A DNA stretch of 64,000 bases from Methylomonas subterranea (GCF_024505185.1 NZ_JANIBJ010000012.1:1-64000); one strand, 5' to 3'. Counted from the first letter of the stretch, positions 54,258 to 63,666 are shown. Notes: generated by a model not told the origin, from the sequence alone. Translations and numbers: made by a program.

Positions 54258-54518
54258 GGTTTTCTCCCCTGATGCCGCGCCGAGCACCGGAGGGTTTGAG
54301 TGGATTTGCCCGATAGGGGCGATGCAGGGATGCATCGCGTTTTTCGCAGGGGCTGGGAAGCCCCTTCGGAAAACCCCGCTCAAACCCGAGGAGCGCAGGA
54401 TAAACGCGGCATGGGGTGTCTTTTCTTTTGGATACTTTTCTTTGGACAAGCAAAGAAAAGTATCTCGGCTGTCGGGCCGAGACCCGACATACAAAAAAAC
54501 CGTCGCGATAGCGACACA
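54258..54518 (-). repeat. Right arm of the 260-bp inverted repeat pair
   Basis: Reverse-complement copy of 53611-53872. Together they bracket 385 bp that hold the inner hairpin element. The 262- and 261-bp arms differ by scattered substitutions and small indels, so they diverged some time ago or were separate insertions. Confidence 0.85.
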
Positions 54519-54560
54519 AAAATACCTTACACCAACCCTGAAGAGAGGGCAGCTAAAAAC

Positions 54561-54830
54561 TTAAGGAAAAAACTTATAAATTTCCTTTCTATGCATCACC
54601 GTAGCCACAACCACCACGTCATCCTTAACCAGCAATCCCACCCGATAATCGCCAAACCGAGCCTTATAAAACCCATCATATCCTTGCATTTTTTCGAATT
54701 TCCCTAATTCGAAAATACTCGTTGCTTTCGTTAAATCCTCAAATACAAATTGCTCAATCTTCGGACGAACCGATGCCGGCAAATCGGCCAATTGTTTCAG
54801 AAATTTCTTGCGATATTCAATCTGCATCAA
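54561..54830 (-). CDS. RelE/ParE-type toxin
   Basis: 89 residues. EYRKKFLKQLADLPASVRPKIEQF is the RelE/ParE start, then FEKMQGYDGFYKARFGDYRVGLLVKDD supplies the conserved Arg and Tyr strand, and TVMHRKEIYKFFP is the typical end. RelE-like toxins cut mRNA in the ribosome; ParE-like ones poison gyrase. The antitoxin gene overlaps its start by 4 bp. Confidence 0.88.
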   Translation of the reverse strand: MMQIEYRKKFLKQLADLPASVRPKIEQFVFEDLTKATSIFELGKFEKMQGYDGFYKARFGDYRVGLLVKDDVVVVATVMHRKEIYKFFP

Positions 54831-55021
54831 GCCTTATCCAGGCTGGCATAGTATTTTTTGGCTTGTTCGATATTTAAAGCGTCGCTGTCATCGGCGTATA
54901 TCAGTTGCACCAACGCATAGTTTTCCAAAACATTTTCGATTTTTTCGAAAGTATCGATATCAAGCTGTACGGCGATTTTTTGATTGCTTTCGTTAACGAT
55001 ATATTGCCTTTTAAATTCCAT
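54827..55021 (-). CDS. Antitoxin partner of the RelE-type toxin
   Basis: 64 residues, acidic and helical (NESNQKIAVQLDIDTFEKIENVLENYALVQLI). Its stop overlaps the toxin ATG (ATGA), the standard antitoxin-first order. The family is not certain by eye; the short N-terminal strand VNESNQKIAVQLD fits antitoxins of the DUF2281/Phd-like or RelB class. The pair sits between trpD and trpC. Confidence 0.75.
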   Translation of the reverse strand: MEFKRQYIVNESNQKIAVQLDIDTFEKIENVLENYALVQLIYADDSDALNIEQAKKYYASLDKA

Positions 55022-55111
55022 TATTTTTCCCCTTTAAAAGCAGAGTTGCTGCGATAGCGAAAATCGAACAATTTAGGCTAGCGCACCCGGTCGCGCGTGC
55101 GGCACAAAACG

Positions 55112-56119
55112 TCAAGAATACGCGACCAACGCCTCAAATTTAGCCAACGCACTCCCATCCGCCAACACTTCATGCGCACGGTTCACACCGGCCGCTAGCG
55201 AATCTACCAGATCCGCCGCGTAAATCGCCGCGCCGGCGTTCAGCGCCACAATGTCCCGCGCCGGGCTGGCTTGATTATTCAATACCTGGCGGATAATTGC
55301 CAAGCTGTCCTGGGCATTGCCGACTGCAAGACTGTCCAGGCCGGCGCGTTGCAGGCCGAATTGTTCCGGAGTGACGACATAGCTAGAGACCTCGCCGTTT
55401 TTCAATTCGGCCACGTCGGTAGCTGCGGCGATGCTGATTTCATCCAGCCCGTCCCGGGCGTGCACCACCAGCACATGCTTGCTGCCGAGTTTTTTCAACA
55501 CTTCCGCCACCGGCACCAGCCATTGTTTGTCGAACACGCCGATCAATTGATGCGGGGCATTGGCCGGATTGGACATCGGTCCGATCAGATTGAATAGGGT
55601 TCTGACGCCCATTTCCTTACGCGGGCCAACCGTATGCCGCACCGCGCTGTGGTGTTTGGCGGCAAACAAAAAACCCACGCCAATCCGGTTCACGCAGTCC
55701 GCCACTTGTTCGGCCGGCATGTCCAGGTTGATGCCGGCGGCTTCCAGCACGTCCGCGCTGCCGCAGCTGCTGGAGACCGAGCGGTTGCCGTGTTTGGCGA
55801 CCTTGCCTCCGGCCGCGGCCACGACGAAGGCCGCCGTGGTGGAAATGTTGAACGTGTTGGCGCCGTCGCCGCCGGTGCCGCAGGTGTCGATAACGTGATC
55901 GCCGCCGACCGGTACCGGGCGCACCAGTTCCCGCAACACCGACACGGCCGCGGCGATTTCCTCGACGGTTTCGCCCTTGCAGCGCAGGGCGATCAGAAAG
56001 CCGGCGGTCTGGGCGTCGCTGAGTTCGCCGTTCATCATGGCCCGCATCACCGTCTGCATTTCGGCGGCCGTGAGGTCATGTTTGTCGAGCAATTTCTGCA
56101 AGGTGGCTTGGATCTGCAT
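55112..56119 (-). CDS. trpD: Anthranilate phosphoribosyltransferase
   Basis: 335 residues. [22 protein letters not shown] is the N-terminal helix bundle, [17 protein letters not shown] the PRPP-binding GTGGD loop, [19 protein letters not shown] the anthranilate/PP site, and [30 protein letters not shown] completes the family pattern. It joins anthranilate with PRPP in tryptophan synthesis. Its 3' side is cut off from trpC by the inserted TA module and repeats. Confidence 0.95.
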   Translation of the reverse strand: MQIQATLQKLLDKHDLTAAEMQTVMRAMMNGELSDAQTAGFLIALRCKGETVEEIAAAVSVLRELVRPVPVGGDHVIDTCGTGGDGANTFNISTTAAFVVAAAGGKVAKHGNRSVSSSCGSADVLEAAGINLDMPAEQVADCVNRIGVGFLFAAKHHSAVRHTVGPRKEMGVRTLFNLIGPMSNPANAPHQLIGVFDKQWLVPVAEVLKKLGSKHVLVVHARDGLDEISIAAATDVAELKNGEVSSYVVTPEQFGLQRAGLDSLAVGNAQDSLAIIRQVLNNQASPARDIVALNAGAAIYAADLVDSLAAGVNRAHEVLADGSALAKFEALVAYS

Positions 56120-56162
56120 AAAGTATCGAATCGGGTAAAACTAAATTGAGCGTGAAACAGGA

Positions 56163-56609
56163 TTATTGGTCAGCTTTGTGTTCGGAAAACACTTCAGCCT
56201 TGCCGTCTTTATCGAACGAAACCACCGTATAATCGTCCCGCCGGCCGCCCATTTCCATGCCGGGGCTGCCCATGGGCATGCCTGGCGCGGAAATACCTAC
56301 CACGGCGGGTTTGGTTTGCAGCAGTTTTTCAATATCGGCCGCCGGCACGTGGCCTTCGATTACATAACCGTCGACGATGGCGGTATGGCAAGAAGACAAT
56401 TCCGCCGGCACGCCGAATTTTTGTTTGATCGCCTGCATATCGTCGCTGACGATATCCTTGACCGCAAAGTGATGTTGCTTGACATGGGTTATCCATTTGC
56501 CGCAGCAACCGCAGGTCGGACTGCGGTAAACCGTCATTTCCTTCTCGGCAACCGCGGCCATACTGGATGCTAGCAGTAGCGCACTGAGTAAACATTTCAA
56601 GCGTTTCAT
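56163..56609 (-). CDS. DUF411 secreted metal-binding protein
   Basis: 148 residues from ATG 56609. A signal peptide (MKRLKCLLSALLLASSMAAVA) is followed by TVYRSPTCGCCGKWITHVK, the CGCCGKW motif of DUF411, and SSCHTAIVDGYVIEGHVPA. The family is linked to copper or other metal handling in the periplasm. Function in detail is unknown. Confidence 0.9.
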   Translation of the reverse strand: MKRLKCLLSALLLASSMAAVAEKEMTVYRSPTCGCCGKWITHVKQHHFAVKDIVSDDMQAIKQKFGVPAELSSCHTAIVDGYVIEGHVPAADIEKLLQTKPAVVGISAPGMPMGSPGMEMGGRRDDYTVVSFDKDGKAEVFSEHKADQ

Positions 56610-56681
56610 AAATACCCCCGTATTCGGCTTTTCAAATAGCCGCGTATTGTACGCTGCCACCACCACCATTGCACTGCCGGC

Positions 56682-57101
56682 CTATTCGCCATGCAGGGTT
56701 AACACCAAGCTGCGGCTGCCGCCGTGGTTGCGATGTTCGCACAGATAAATGCCCTGCCAGATGCCCACGTTCAGGCGGCCGCTATTGATGGGCAGCGTCA
56801 AGCCGCAACCGAGCAGGCTGCTTTTCAAGTGCGCCGGCAGGTCGTCGCTGCCTTCGTCCATGTGCTTGTAATAAGGTGGGTCTTCCGGCACGGCCCGGTT
56901 GAAGAAGCTTTCGAAGTCCGTTCTTACCGTGGGGTCGGCGTTTTCGTTGAGCGTCAGGGAGGCCGAGGTATGTTTGATGAACACATGCAACAGGCCGATA
57001 TCGATCCGGCGCAATTCCGGCAGCTGGGCGACGATTTCGTCGGTCACCAAGTGAAAGCCGCGGCCGCGGGGTTTTAGGCGTATTTCTTTTTGTATCCACA
57101 T
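56682..57101 (-). CDS. YjbQ family (UPF0047) protein
   Basis: 139 residues. [36 protein letters not shown], and the metal-binding [33 protein letters not shown] are the YjbQ pattern. Proteins of this family show weak thiamine-phosphate synthase activity in vitro and may have another role. 15 bp downstream of the TetR gene on the same strand. Confidence 0.92.
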   Translation of the reverse strand: MWIQKEIRLKPRGRGFHLVTDEIVAQLPELRRIDIGLLHVFIKHTSASLTLNENADPTVRTDFESFFNRAVPEDPPYYKHMDEGSDDLPAHLKSSLLGCGLTLPINSGRLNVGIWQGIYLCEHRNHGGSRSLVLTLHGE

Positions 57102-57116
57102 GGGCTTGGTCGTCGG

Positions 57117-57701
57117 TTAGTCGAGGATGGGAGATTCAGCCGCGGCAAGATAATTGCCGAGCAGAATTTCGGCTGCTTTCCGGGCATCCCGCATGCCGCC
57201 CGAGCCTTTCTGCATTTGCTCCCTGACCATTGCGCCGGCAATCAGCATGGACAAGTGCCCGGCAAGCTCGTCCGCTTGCCGGGCGCCGGCCTGCTCGGCC
57301 AAACCGGCCAACAGCTGGCGGAACGACGCAGAATAGGCGGCGGCGGCTTGTTGTACGCGGCCGCCTTCTTCGGCGAACTCGGCCGCGGCGTTGATGAACG
57401 GGCAACCGCGGAACTCGGGGTCGGCATGCAGTTCCGCAAACACATCGAATACCGCCAACAGTTTTTCCTTGGGCGAATCAGTATTCGGCATGTCCCGCAG
57501 CAACCGCAGCCGCATGGCCTCGCGGCGATTGTCCAAATACGCCAGTACCAAATCGTCCTTGGATGGAAAGTATTTGTACAAACTCATCTTGGTGGTGCCT
57601 GCGGCTTTGACTACCGCGTCGACGCCGGTCGACTTGATGCCTTGGCGGTAAAAAAGCGCGGAAGCGGCCCGCAGAATGCGTTCTTGAAGATTTTGCGACA
57701 T
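57117..57701 (-). CDS. TetR-family repressor
   Basis: 194 residues from ATG 57701 (MSQNLQERILRAASALF). The helix-turn-helix is GIKSTGVDAVVKAAGTTKMSLYKYFPSKDDLVLAYL, with the TKMSLYKYF recognition helix. The C-terminal ligand domain has two Cys near 85 and 110 region (FRGCPFINAAAEF). Divergent from a glutathione S-transferase gene with a long shared operator, so it most likely represses that gene and itself in response to an electrophile. Confidence 0.92.
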   Translation of the reverse strand: MSQNLQERILRAASALFYRQGIKSTGVDAVVKAAGTTKMSLYKYFPSKDDLVLAYLDNRREAMRLRLLRDMPNTDSPKEKLLAVFDVFAELHADPEFRGCPFINAAAEFAEEGGRVQQAAAAYSASFRQLLAGLAEQAGARQADELAGHLSMLIAGAMVREQMQKGSGGMRDARKAAEILLGNYLAAAESPILD

Positions 57702-57725
57702 AAAGCAAACGGAATAAAACTTGCC

Positions 57726-57776
57726 ACTATACCGACCGGTCTGTATTATTGCAACGGACTGACCGGTCGGTATAGT
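57726..57776. promoter_or_regulatory. TetR operator pair between regulator and GST
   Basis: ACTATACCGACCGGTC (57726-57741) and its mirror (57761-57776) are perfect 16-bp inverted repeats separated by 19 bp. Each arm is itself close to a GACCGGTC palindrome, similar to the box of NemR-type repressors. It lies between the divergent TetR and GST genes. Confidence 0.75.
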
Positions 57777-57809
57777 CGGGCCCATTTTTCATCCCACGGA
57801 GATATGTTC

Positions 57810-58463
57810 ATGATCACACTTTACGGCGTTGCCATCAGCAACTATTACAACAAAGTCAAACTGGCGCTTTTGGAAAAAAATCTGGCTTTCGCGGAGGAAA
57901 CCTTGCCGCCGGCGCAAAGCGAGGCGGTATTAAAACGCTCGCCGCTGGGTAAGATTCCCTTCATCAAAACCGCCGAGGGCTATTTGTCGGAGTCGCAAGC
58001 GATTCTGGAGTATCTGGAAGATGCCTATCCGGAGGCCCCCAGCCTATACCCCGACGATGTCTTCGAAAGGGCGAAATGCCGGGAATTCATCCAGCATATC
58101 GAGCTGAATGTGGAGCAGATTGCCCGGCGCATATACTCGGAAGCGATATTCGGCGGTAAGGTGTCTCGGGAAACCAAGGACGAAGTATTGACCAAGGTCG
58201 AAAACGGCCTGCGCGGGCTGGCCCGGTTAATGACGCTATCGCCTTACGCGTTGGGAGAACATTTTTCCGCCGCCGACGTGGTGGCTTGGCCGCATTTGCA
58301 ATTGGTGGGCTTTGCCACCCAACAGATCTACGACAGGAATTTGGTCGCCGAACATCTTCCGGGTATCGCGGAATACATGCAGCTGATCGAAAGCCGCCCG
58401 CATGCGCAGTTGGTTGGCAAGGATAGGGCGGCGGCGCTGGAGGCGTTCTTTAAGAATCGGTAA
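57810..58463 (+). CDS. Glutathione S-transferase
   Basis: 217 residues. The thioredoxin-like N-terminal domain (MITLYGVAISNYYNKVKLALLEKN, GKIPFIKTAEGYLSESQAILEYLED) has the Ser of SESQA in the glutathione-binding site, followed by the all-helical C-terminal domain with the GEHFSAADVVAW capping motif. It conjugates glutathione to electrophiles. ATG 57810 has GGAG at 57798-57801 eight bases upstream; ATG 57804 is too near. Regulated by the divergent TetR by context. Confidence 0.92.
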   Translation: MITLYGVAISNYYNKVKLALLEKNLAFAEETLPPAQSEAVLKRSPLGKIPFIKTAEGYLSESQAILEYLEDAYPEAPSLYPDDVFERAKCREFIQHIELNVEQIARRIYSEAIFGGKVSRETKDEVLTKVENGLRGLARLMTLSPYALGEHFSAADVVAWPHLQLVGFATQQIYDRNLVAEHLPGIAEYMQLIESRPHAQLVGKDRAAALEAFFKNR

Positions 58464-58518
58464 CGGAAGGCCGGAATGCTACACACGGCGCACTCCGGCT
58501 TTTCCTAACACCCAGGAA

Positions 58519-58734
58519 TTATTCGTCTATGAAGCCCTTGGATTTAAGCTCTTTGTCGCTCAGGTATTCACGTATACCCAGCGCCACCAGTAACACAGCG
58601 GCAACAATCACCACGGCGGAAATGGTTAGCTTGATGAACACCTCGGTCGTCAGCAGGCTAAACCAAAGCTGCAGCAGGGCCAGTGCTGTCCATAACACCA
58701 CAATCAGCAGACAGATACCGACGCCCAGTTTCAT
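58519..58734 (-). CDS. Small two-helix membrane protein
   Basis: 71 residues from ATG 58734 (MKLGVGICLLIVVLWT). Two hydrophobic segments (4-28, 36-58) and a charged tail REYLSDKELKSKGFIDE. No family recognised. Its ATG overlaps the stop of the DUF4177 gene, so the two are co-translated. Confidence 0.7.
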   Translation of the reverse strand: MKLGVGICLLIVVLWTALALLQLWFSLLTTEVFIKLTISAVVIVAAVLLVALGIREYLSDKELKSKGFIDE

Positions 58735-58943
58735 GTCTCCCTCTCCATAATCACCAGATAGGCTTCGCGCTGCCACAGCAACAACATGCGACGTATATCC
58801 TTTTCCATCGTCACCACCCGCCAACCCTGGCGGGCATTTTTGTTTAAAAAGTCGGTGAACTTTACCGGATCGACCTTTGAAGCGCCCAACAACAGTGAAC
58901 CCAGCATGCCTTCCTGATAAATAACCACTTTATATTCTTTCAC
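58731..58943 (-). CDS. DUF4177 domain protein
   Basis: 70 residues. KEYKVVIYQEG and VDPVKFTDFLNKNARQGWRVVTMEKD, then LVIMER, follow the DUF4177 strand-helix-strand core. Function unknown. It is followed at once by a small membrane protein with a 4-bp overlap. Confidence 0.8.
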   Translation of the reverse strand: MKEYKVVIYQEGMLGSLLLGASKVDPVKFTDFLNKNARQGWRVVTMEKDIRRMLLLWQREAYLVIMERET

Positions 58944-59002
58944 GGTAAACCTCGGATTAGGAAATGGAGTCGGTTTGCAGTTGCAAAACCACCCGGTATG
59001 GC

Positions 59003-60418
59003 TTATTTCTTCACATACAAATCCGTAATCGTGCCCTCTATCATTTCCGCCGCAAAGGCGAAGGTTTCCGACAAGGTTGGATGCGGGTGAATGCTGAGGC
59101 TGATGTCGGTGGCATCCGCACCCATTTCCAGCGCCAACACGGCTTCGGCTATCAGTTCACCGGCGCCGGGGCCGGTCATGCCGGCGCCCAAAATGCGGCC
59201 CGTGGTTTTATCGGTGAGGATTTTGGTCAAACCTTCGCTGCGGCCCAAGGCCAGAGAACGGCCGCTGGCCGCCCAGGGGAAGGTAGCTTTTTCGTATTCC
59301 ACGCCCTGTTCCTTGGCTTGGTTTTCGGTCAAGCCCATCCAGGCCACTTCCGGATCGGTATAGGCCACCGATGGAATGGTCAGCGCGTCGAAACCGGCTT
59401 TATGGCCGGCTATGGTTTCGGCGGCGATTTTGCCTTCGTGGGTAGCTTTATGCGCCAGCATGGGGTTGCCGACGATGTCGCCGATGGCGAAGATGTGGCT
59501 GACGTTGGTGCGGCCCTGCTTGTCGACCGGAATGAAGCCTCTGTCGTCGACCGTCACGCCGGCTTTGTCGGCATCGATTAACTTACCGTTGGGGCGGCGG
59601 CCGACAGCCACCAACACCGCGTCGAACACGGCCGCTTCCGGCGCATCCTTGCCTTCCATGGTCACCTTAATGCCGGCATCGCTGGCTTCCATGGCCTGGA
59701 CGCTGGTTTTCAGCCACAGGTTGTCGTATTGCTTTTTGATCTTGCGTTGCAGCGGGGTAACCAAGTCCTTGTCGCAGCCGGGGATGATTTGATCCATCAA
59801 CTCGACCACGCTGATTTTCGAACCCAGCGCATGGTAAACGGTGGCCATTTCCAGGCCGATGATGCCGCCGCCGACAATCAACAGATTTTCCGGTACGCAG
59901 CTTAGATTCAAGGCATCGGTGGAATCCCACACGCGCGGGTCGTCATGCGGAAAGCCGGGGATTTTGGTCGGCTGTGAGCCGGCGGCGATGATAGCGCTGT
60001 CGAACGTGATAGTTTGGCTGCCGGAGTCGCTTTCCACAGTCAGACTATTAGCCGAGGCGAATTTGCCGACGCCATTAATCACGGTGACCTTACGCTGTTT
60101 GGCCAGTTTGCCCAAACCTTGATTCAAGCCTTGGCTGACGCTTTGCTTCCAACCGCGAATTTTGTCGATATCGATAGCGGGCTTGCCGAAGCTGACCCCA
60201 TGCTCGGCCATCTCTTCCGCTTCGTGAATGATTTGCGCCGCGTGCAGCAAGGCTTTGGAAGGAATGCAGCCTACATTCAAACACACGCCACCCAACACCG
60301 GATAGCGCTCGACCAAAACCACCTGCTTACCCAGATCGGCGGCGCGGAACGCGGCGGTATAACCGCCGGGACCACCGCCCAGGACCAAAACTTCGGCGTG
60401 TGTTTGTGTGTCACTCAT
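59003..60418 (-). CDS. lpdA: Dihydrolipoyl dehydrogenase
   Basis: 471 residues. FAD-binding VLGGGPGGYTAAFRAA, redox disulphide GGVCLNVGCIPSKALL, NAD-binding GGGIIGLEMATVYHALG, second FAD site VSHIFAIGDIVGNPMLAHKA and the C-terminal catalytic HPHPTLSE are all in place. It reoxidises the lipoamide of 2-oxoacid dehydrogenases or the glycine system. No E1/E2 genes are adjacent. Confidence 0.95.
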   Translation of the reverse strand: MSDTQTHAEVLVLGGGPGGYTAAFRAADLGKQVVLVERYPVLGGVCLNVGCIPSKALLHAAQIIHEAEEMAEHGVSFGKPAIDIDKIRGWKQSVSQGLNQGLGKLAKQRKVTVINGVGKFASANSLTVESDSGSQTITFDSAIIAAGSQPTKIPGFPHDDPRVWDSTDALNLSCVPENLLIVGGGIIGLEMATVYHALGSKISVVELMDQIIPGCDKDLVTPLQRKIKKQYDNLWLKTSVQAMEASDAGIKVTMEGKDAPEAAVFDAVLVAVGRRPNGKLIDADKAGVTVDDRGFIPVDKQGRTNVSHIFAIGDIVGNPMLAHKATHEGKIAAETIAGHKAGFDALTIPSVAYTDPEVAWMGLTENQAKEQGVEYEKATFPWAASGRSLALGRSEGLTKILTDKTTGRILGAGMTGPGAGELIAEAVLALEMGADATDISLSIHPHPTLSETFAFAAEMIEGTITDLYVKK

Positions 60419-60936
60419 GGCATGGAACTCCTCAATGATAAATCCGTGGATGCGCGCCTTCTAGCGAGGACGCAAAGTCTGGCGTGAATTTTACCGGTTA
60501 CAGCGACGGATAGACAATTAATCCGCGCAATGTTCGACTTGCGGCGGGCCATCGCACTCCATGCTTCTGTATGCTGACGACATTTGATTTGAAAACCATG
60601 ATTTCCGCAGCTCAAAAAAAGTCCCCGGATGTCACCGAGACAACATAATTTTCACGGGCGGGAGGGAGGAAAGGTAACAGAGTGCGTAGTTTTATTTTGA
60701 GCGGGATCCCAAACCGACAGCGATACCGGGCATAAACGCCAAGTCTGTATTGGCCATGAACGACTTGCCGCGGAGCGTGCAAAAACAGCGCAACCCAAGG
60801 CAATATGAGTTTGCGCCGGGCTATCGCCAAATATCTCAATGCGTTTGAATACAAGATCGGGCCGGGCTGCTGGCGTTCCTTGATTTTCCGGTTCGGGATA
60901 GGAAACGCATCCGTACCACCAAGTCTGTCGGATCGA
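60419..60936. other. Long intergenic region without recognised features
   Basis: 518 bp between lpdA and the dynamin-like gene. I see no convincing gene, repeat or hairpin; the lpdA promoter must lie near 60420-60500. Confidence 0.4.
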
Positions 60937-62877
60937 TCAAGCGGTTTCGATATCGGTTATATTGATTTGCATGGCCTTGATGATGGCCAGCAATTCCTGG
61001 CGTTGCTGTTTCAGCGGCGCTAGTTCGGCTTCCAGCTGGGCGATGCTCTCGCTCACATTGCCCTTGGATTCGTTGATTTTGCGCAGCATGATCAAGCGGC
61101 TTTCGATCTGTTTCTTGTGGTCCTTGATTTGGTGCATCAGCGGTGTCAACACGCTGTTGCTCCAGGTCGCCGCATCCTTATGCGCTTGCTGCAGAATGGT
61201 GCGTGCCTTGGCGATCAGGGTGCTGTAAAGCTTGTTGACCACCAGGCTTTGCTCGGTCATCGTGGTACGGGCACTACTGCGAAAAGCTTCCCCTTCTTCA
61301 AAAATCTGTTCCAGTTCGAACTGATATTGCTTGATCGAAAACAATTGTGGCTCGATTTCCTTGAAACCGTATTCGTCCTGAAATTTTTTGTGTATGGCCT
61401 TGATCAGACGGCGGGTTTCTTCGGTGATATCGACGGAATCCTGCAACAGGTCGCGCAGCTCGTCGAACAACTTGCGCATGTTTTGTTTCATGCCGTAAGT
61501 GGTCAGGCTTTTGCTCATGTCCTGCTTGGTGCGCAGGATGATTTCATCGATTCTCTCTTTGGCGAACGAGTCGATCAACATGCGGGCCTGCACGGCAAAT
61601 ACCTTGCGGCTGGCCTGAAAGTTCTCGATATTGGCCATATAGGTATTTTGCCGATCGCGAGTTTCCGCCATCAGCTTGCCGGTCATCTCCTGGTTTTCGA
61701 AGTCGACCTGTTTGAATTCTTCCAGCTGTTTGCTGGCATTGACGACTTTGCTGTTCATCAATTTGATCGATTCGCTGACCAGAAAGCCGATGTCTTTTTC
61801 GACCACGCCTTTTAGAATTTCGCGGCGCTGATTCAAAATATCTTCCGACAGGTAGTTTTCCAATTTATTCAGGCGACTTCTCTCCAGCAATGCTTCGTCA
61901 CCCTTCACCTTGGCCAGCAGGGCCTGTTTGGCGGAAACCGGGAAAATCAGCTCCTGTTTCAGGTTCAGAATGGTGGCCGAGGTTTCGATTTGTTTTTGAA
62001 TCGCCGCATCGTAACCGGTTTCGCCGGCCAGATCGTCCCACATGGAATCGATTTTGTTCATGACTACCGCCAGACCTTGGCGGCGTTGCCCCCTGGCACT
62101 GCAAACATGGCTTTTCCACATTTCCAGATCGCTTTTGGTGACGCCGGTATCGGCCGCCAGCACAAACACGATGGCCTGAGCACTGGGCAACATGCTGAGG
62201 GTTAACTCAGGCTCGGTGCCCAAGGCATTCAGACCTGGGGTATCTAGGATGCACAAACCTTCTTTCAGCAGAGGATGCGGAAAGCTGATCAAGGCATGCC
62301 GCCAGCAGGGCACTTCCACAAATTCGGGGTTGATGATGCCTTGTTCGGCGGCTTCGCGTTCGTTCCACAAACCCAATTTGTCGGCGGTCTCCTTGCTGAC
62401 TTTTTTAGTGGAAATCAATTCCTTGAAAGCTTCCTGCATTTGGGTGGGCGAGTCGACATTCAGGCTGATTTCGGTCCAGCGCTCGGGGTTACGTTTGAAA
62501 TCCATCAAGGAAATGTCTTCCAAGCGGCTTTCGATATTCAACAAACGAATGTAGCTGCCACCCTCCGCGTCCCAAAACAACTCGGTGGGCGACATGGTGG
62601 TGCGACCGGGGGAAGACGGCAATAAACGCACGCCGGTTTCGGCAAAAAACAGCGAATTGATCAGTTCGGTTTTACCGCGGGAAAATTCGGCCACGAAAGC
62701 CAGCGTCACTCTATCCATATTCAAACCTTGTAGGATATTCAGCAAGGTGTCGGTACTCTGTGGATCGCTGAATTTGTGGCGGTTACGCCATTCACGGTAC
62801 ATCTCGATCGCTTGAATCAGTTGCTCACGCCAGTGCGAATATTCGTGTAATTGTTCTTTAAATTCCAGATTTCTCAT
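60937..62877 (-). CDS. Bacterial dynamin-like GTPase
   Basis: 646 residues. The GTPase boxes are G1 EFSRGKTELINSLFF, G2 region GRTTMSPTE, G3 LDTPGLNAL and G4 MNKIDSMWDD. A long helical region follows (about residues 350-640) with coiled-coil character (EFKQVDFENQEMTGKLMAETRDR; SIAQLEAELAPLKQQRQELL at the end). No clear membrane helix is seen, so it may bind membranes through amphipathic parts. Bacterial dynamins reshape membranes; the actual task is unknown. Not part of an obvious operon; pyrE lies 102 bp upstream. Confidence 0.88.
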   Translation of the reverse strand: MRNLEFKEQLHEYSHWREQLIQAIEMYREWRNRHKFSDPQSTDTLLNILQGLNMDRVTLAFVAEFSRGKTELINSLFFAETGVRLLPSSPGRTTMSPTELFWDAEGGSYIRLLNIESRLEDISLMDFKRNPERWTEISLNVDSPTQMQEAFKELISTKKVSKETADKLGLWNEREAAEQGIINPEFVEVPCWRHALISFPHPLLKEGLCILDTPGLNALGTEPELTLSMLPSAQAIVFVLAADTGVTKSDLEMWKSHVCSARGQRRQGLAVVMNKIDSMWDDLAGETGYDAAIQKQIETSATILNLKQELIFPVSAKQALLAKVKGDEALLERSRLNKLENYLSEDILNQRREILKGVVEKDIGFLVSESIKLMNSKVVNASKQLEEFKQVDFENQEMTGKLMAETRDRQNTYMANIENFQASRKVFAVQARMLIDSFAKERIDEIILRTKQDMSKSLTTYGMKQNMRKLFDELRDLLQDSVDITEETRRLIKAIHKKFQDEYGFKEIEPQLFSIKQYQFELEQIFEEGEAFRSSARTTMTEQSLVVNKLYSTLIAKARTILQQAHKDAATWSNSVLTPLMHQIKDHKKQIESRLIMLRKINESKGNVSESIAQLEAELAPLKQQRQELLAIIKAMQINITDIETA

Positions 62878-62979
62878 GGCAAGCCTTTCTGCTGACTGTA
62901 CTCGTGTTAAGAGGGCGAATAGTAAGGGCTAATTGTAGACTAAATACAAATAAGCGGAAGAACGACGCTTATGATAAGC

Positions 62980-63618
62980 CTAAATACCGTATTGTTGCCG
63001 ATAGCCGCGGATAATCGGCAACTTGTCGGAAAATTCGGTGCTTTGTTCGATGAATTCGATGATGTGCGCCAGAGAAATGATAGCCAATACCGGTACGCCG
63101 AATTGTTGCGAAACTTCCTGCACGGCGGATATCCGGTTCTGACCCTTTTCCTGCCGGTCCAGTGCAATAACCACCCCGGCCACAGTGGCACTGGCGGCAC
63201 GGATAATCTCCACGGATTCGCGCACCGAGGTACCTGCCGTGATCACGTCATCCAGTATCCATACATTACCCTGCAAGGGGGCGCCGACCAATACGCCGCC
63301 TTCGCCGTGATCCTTGGCTTCCTTGCGGTTAAAGGCAAACGGAATGTCGCCTCGTAGGCGGGAATAGGCTATCGCAGTGGTGCTGACTAAAGGAATACCC
63401 TTATAGGCCGGGCCGTACAGCACATCGACAGCCACTTCGGCGTTGATCAGGGTTTGGGCATAAAATTGACCCAGTTTATCGAGCCTCTCGCCGGTATTGA
63501 ACAGGCCAGTATTGAAGAAATAAGGGCTGGCGCGGCCGGACTTTAGCTGAAAATCGCCGAATTTAAGCACCCCGCATTGTAGGGCGTAGGCGATGAATTG
63601 TTTTTGGTAGTCGAGCAT
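62980..63618 (-). CDS. pyrE: Orotate phosphoribosyltransferase
   Basis: 212 residues. FQLKSGRASPYFFNTGLFNTG, LYGPAYKGIPLV, FNRKEAKDHGEGGVLVGAPLQG and the PRPP-binding WILDDVITAGTSVRESV are the family motifs. Makes orotidine 5'-phosphate for UMP. Standard length. Confidence 0.95.
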   Translation of the reverse strand: MLDYQKQFIAYALQCGVLKFGDFQLKSGRASPYFFNTGLFNTGERLDKLGQFYAQTLINAEVAVDVLYGPAYKGIPLVSTTAIAYSRLRGDIPFAFNRKEAKDHGEGGVLVGAPLQGNVWILDDVITAGTSVRESVEIIRAASATVAGVVIALDRQEKGQNRISAVQEVSQQFGVPVLAIISLAHIIEFIEQSTEFSDKLPIIRGYRQQYGI

Positions 63619-63666
63619 ATTCTTTGCTTCAAAGCGAATTGGCCGGCGATTATAACCCGCGTGCCA

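Noticed and set aside
57090-57809. Upstream extension of the GST frame
   Set aside because: It crosses the TetR gene and its operator. The GST start at 57810 has the ribosome binding site and the family N-terminus.
60612-60854. 80-codon minus-strand frame upstream of lpdA
   Set aside because: Arg- and Leu-rich without a family; no ribosome binding site.
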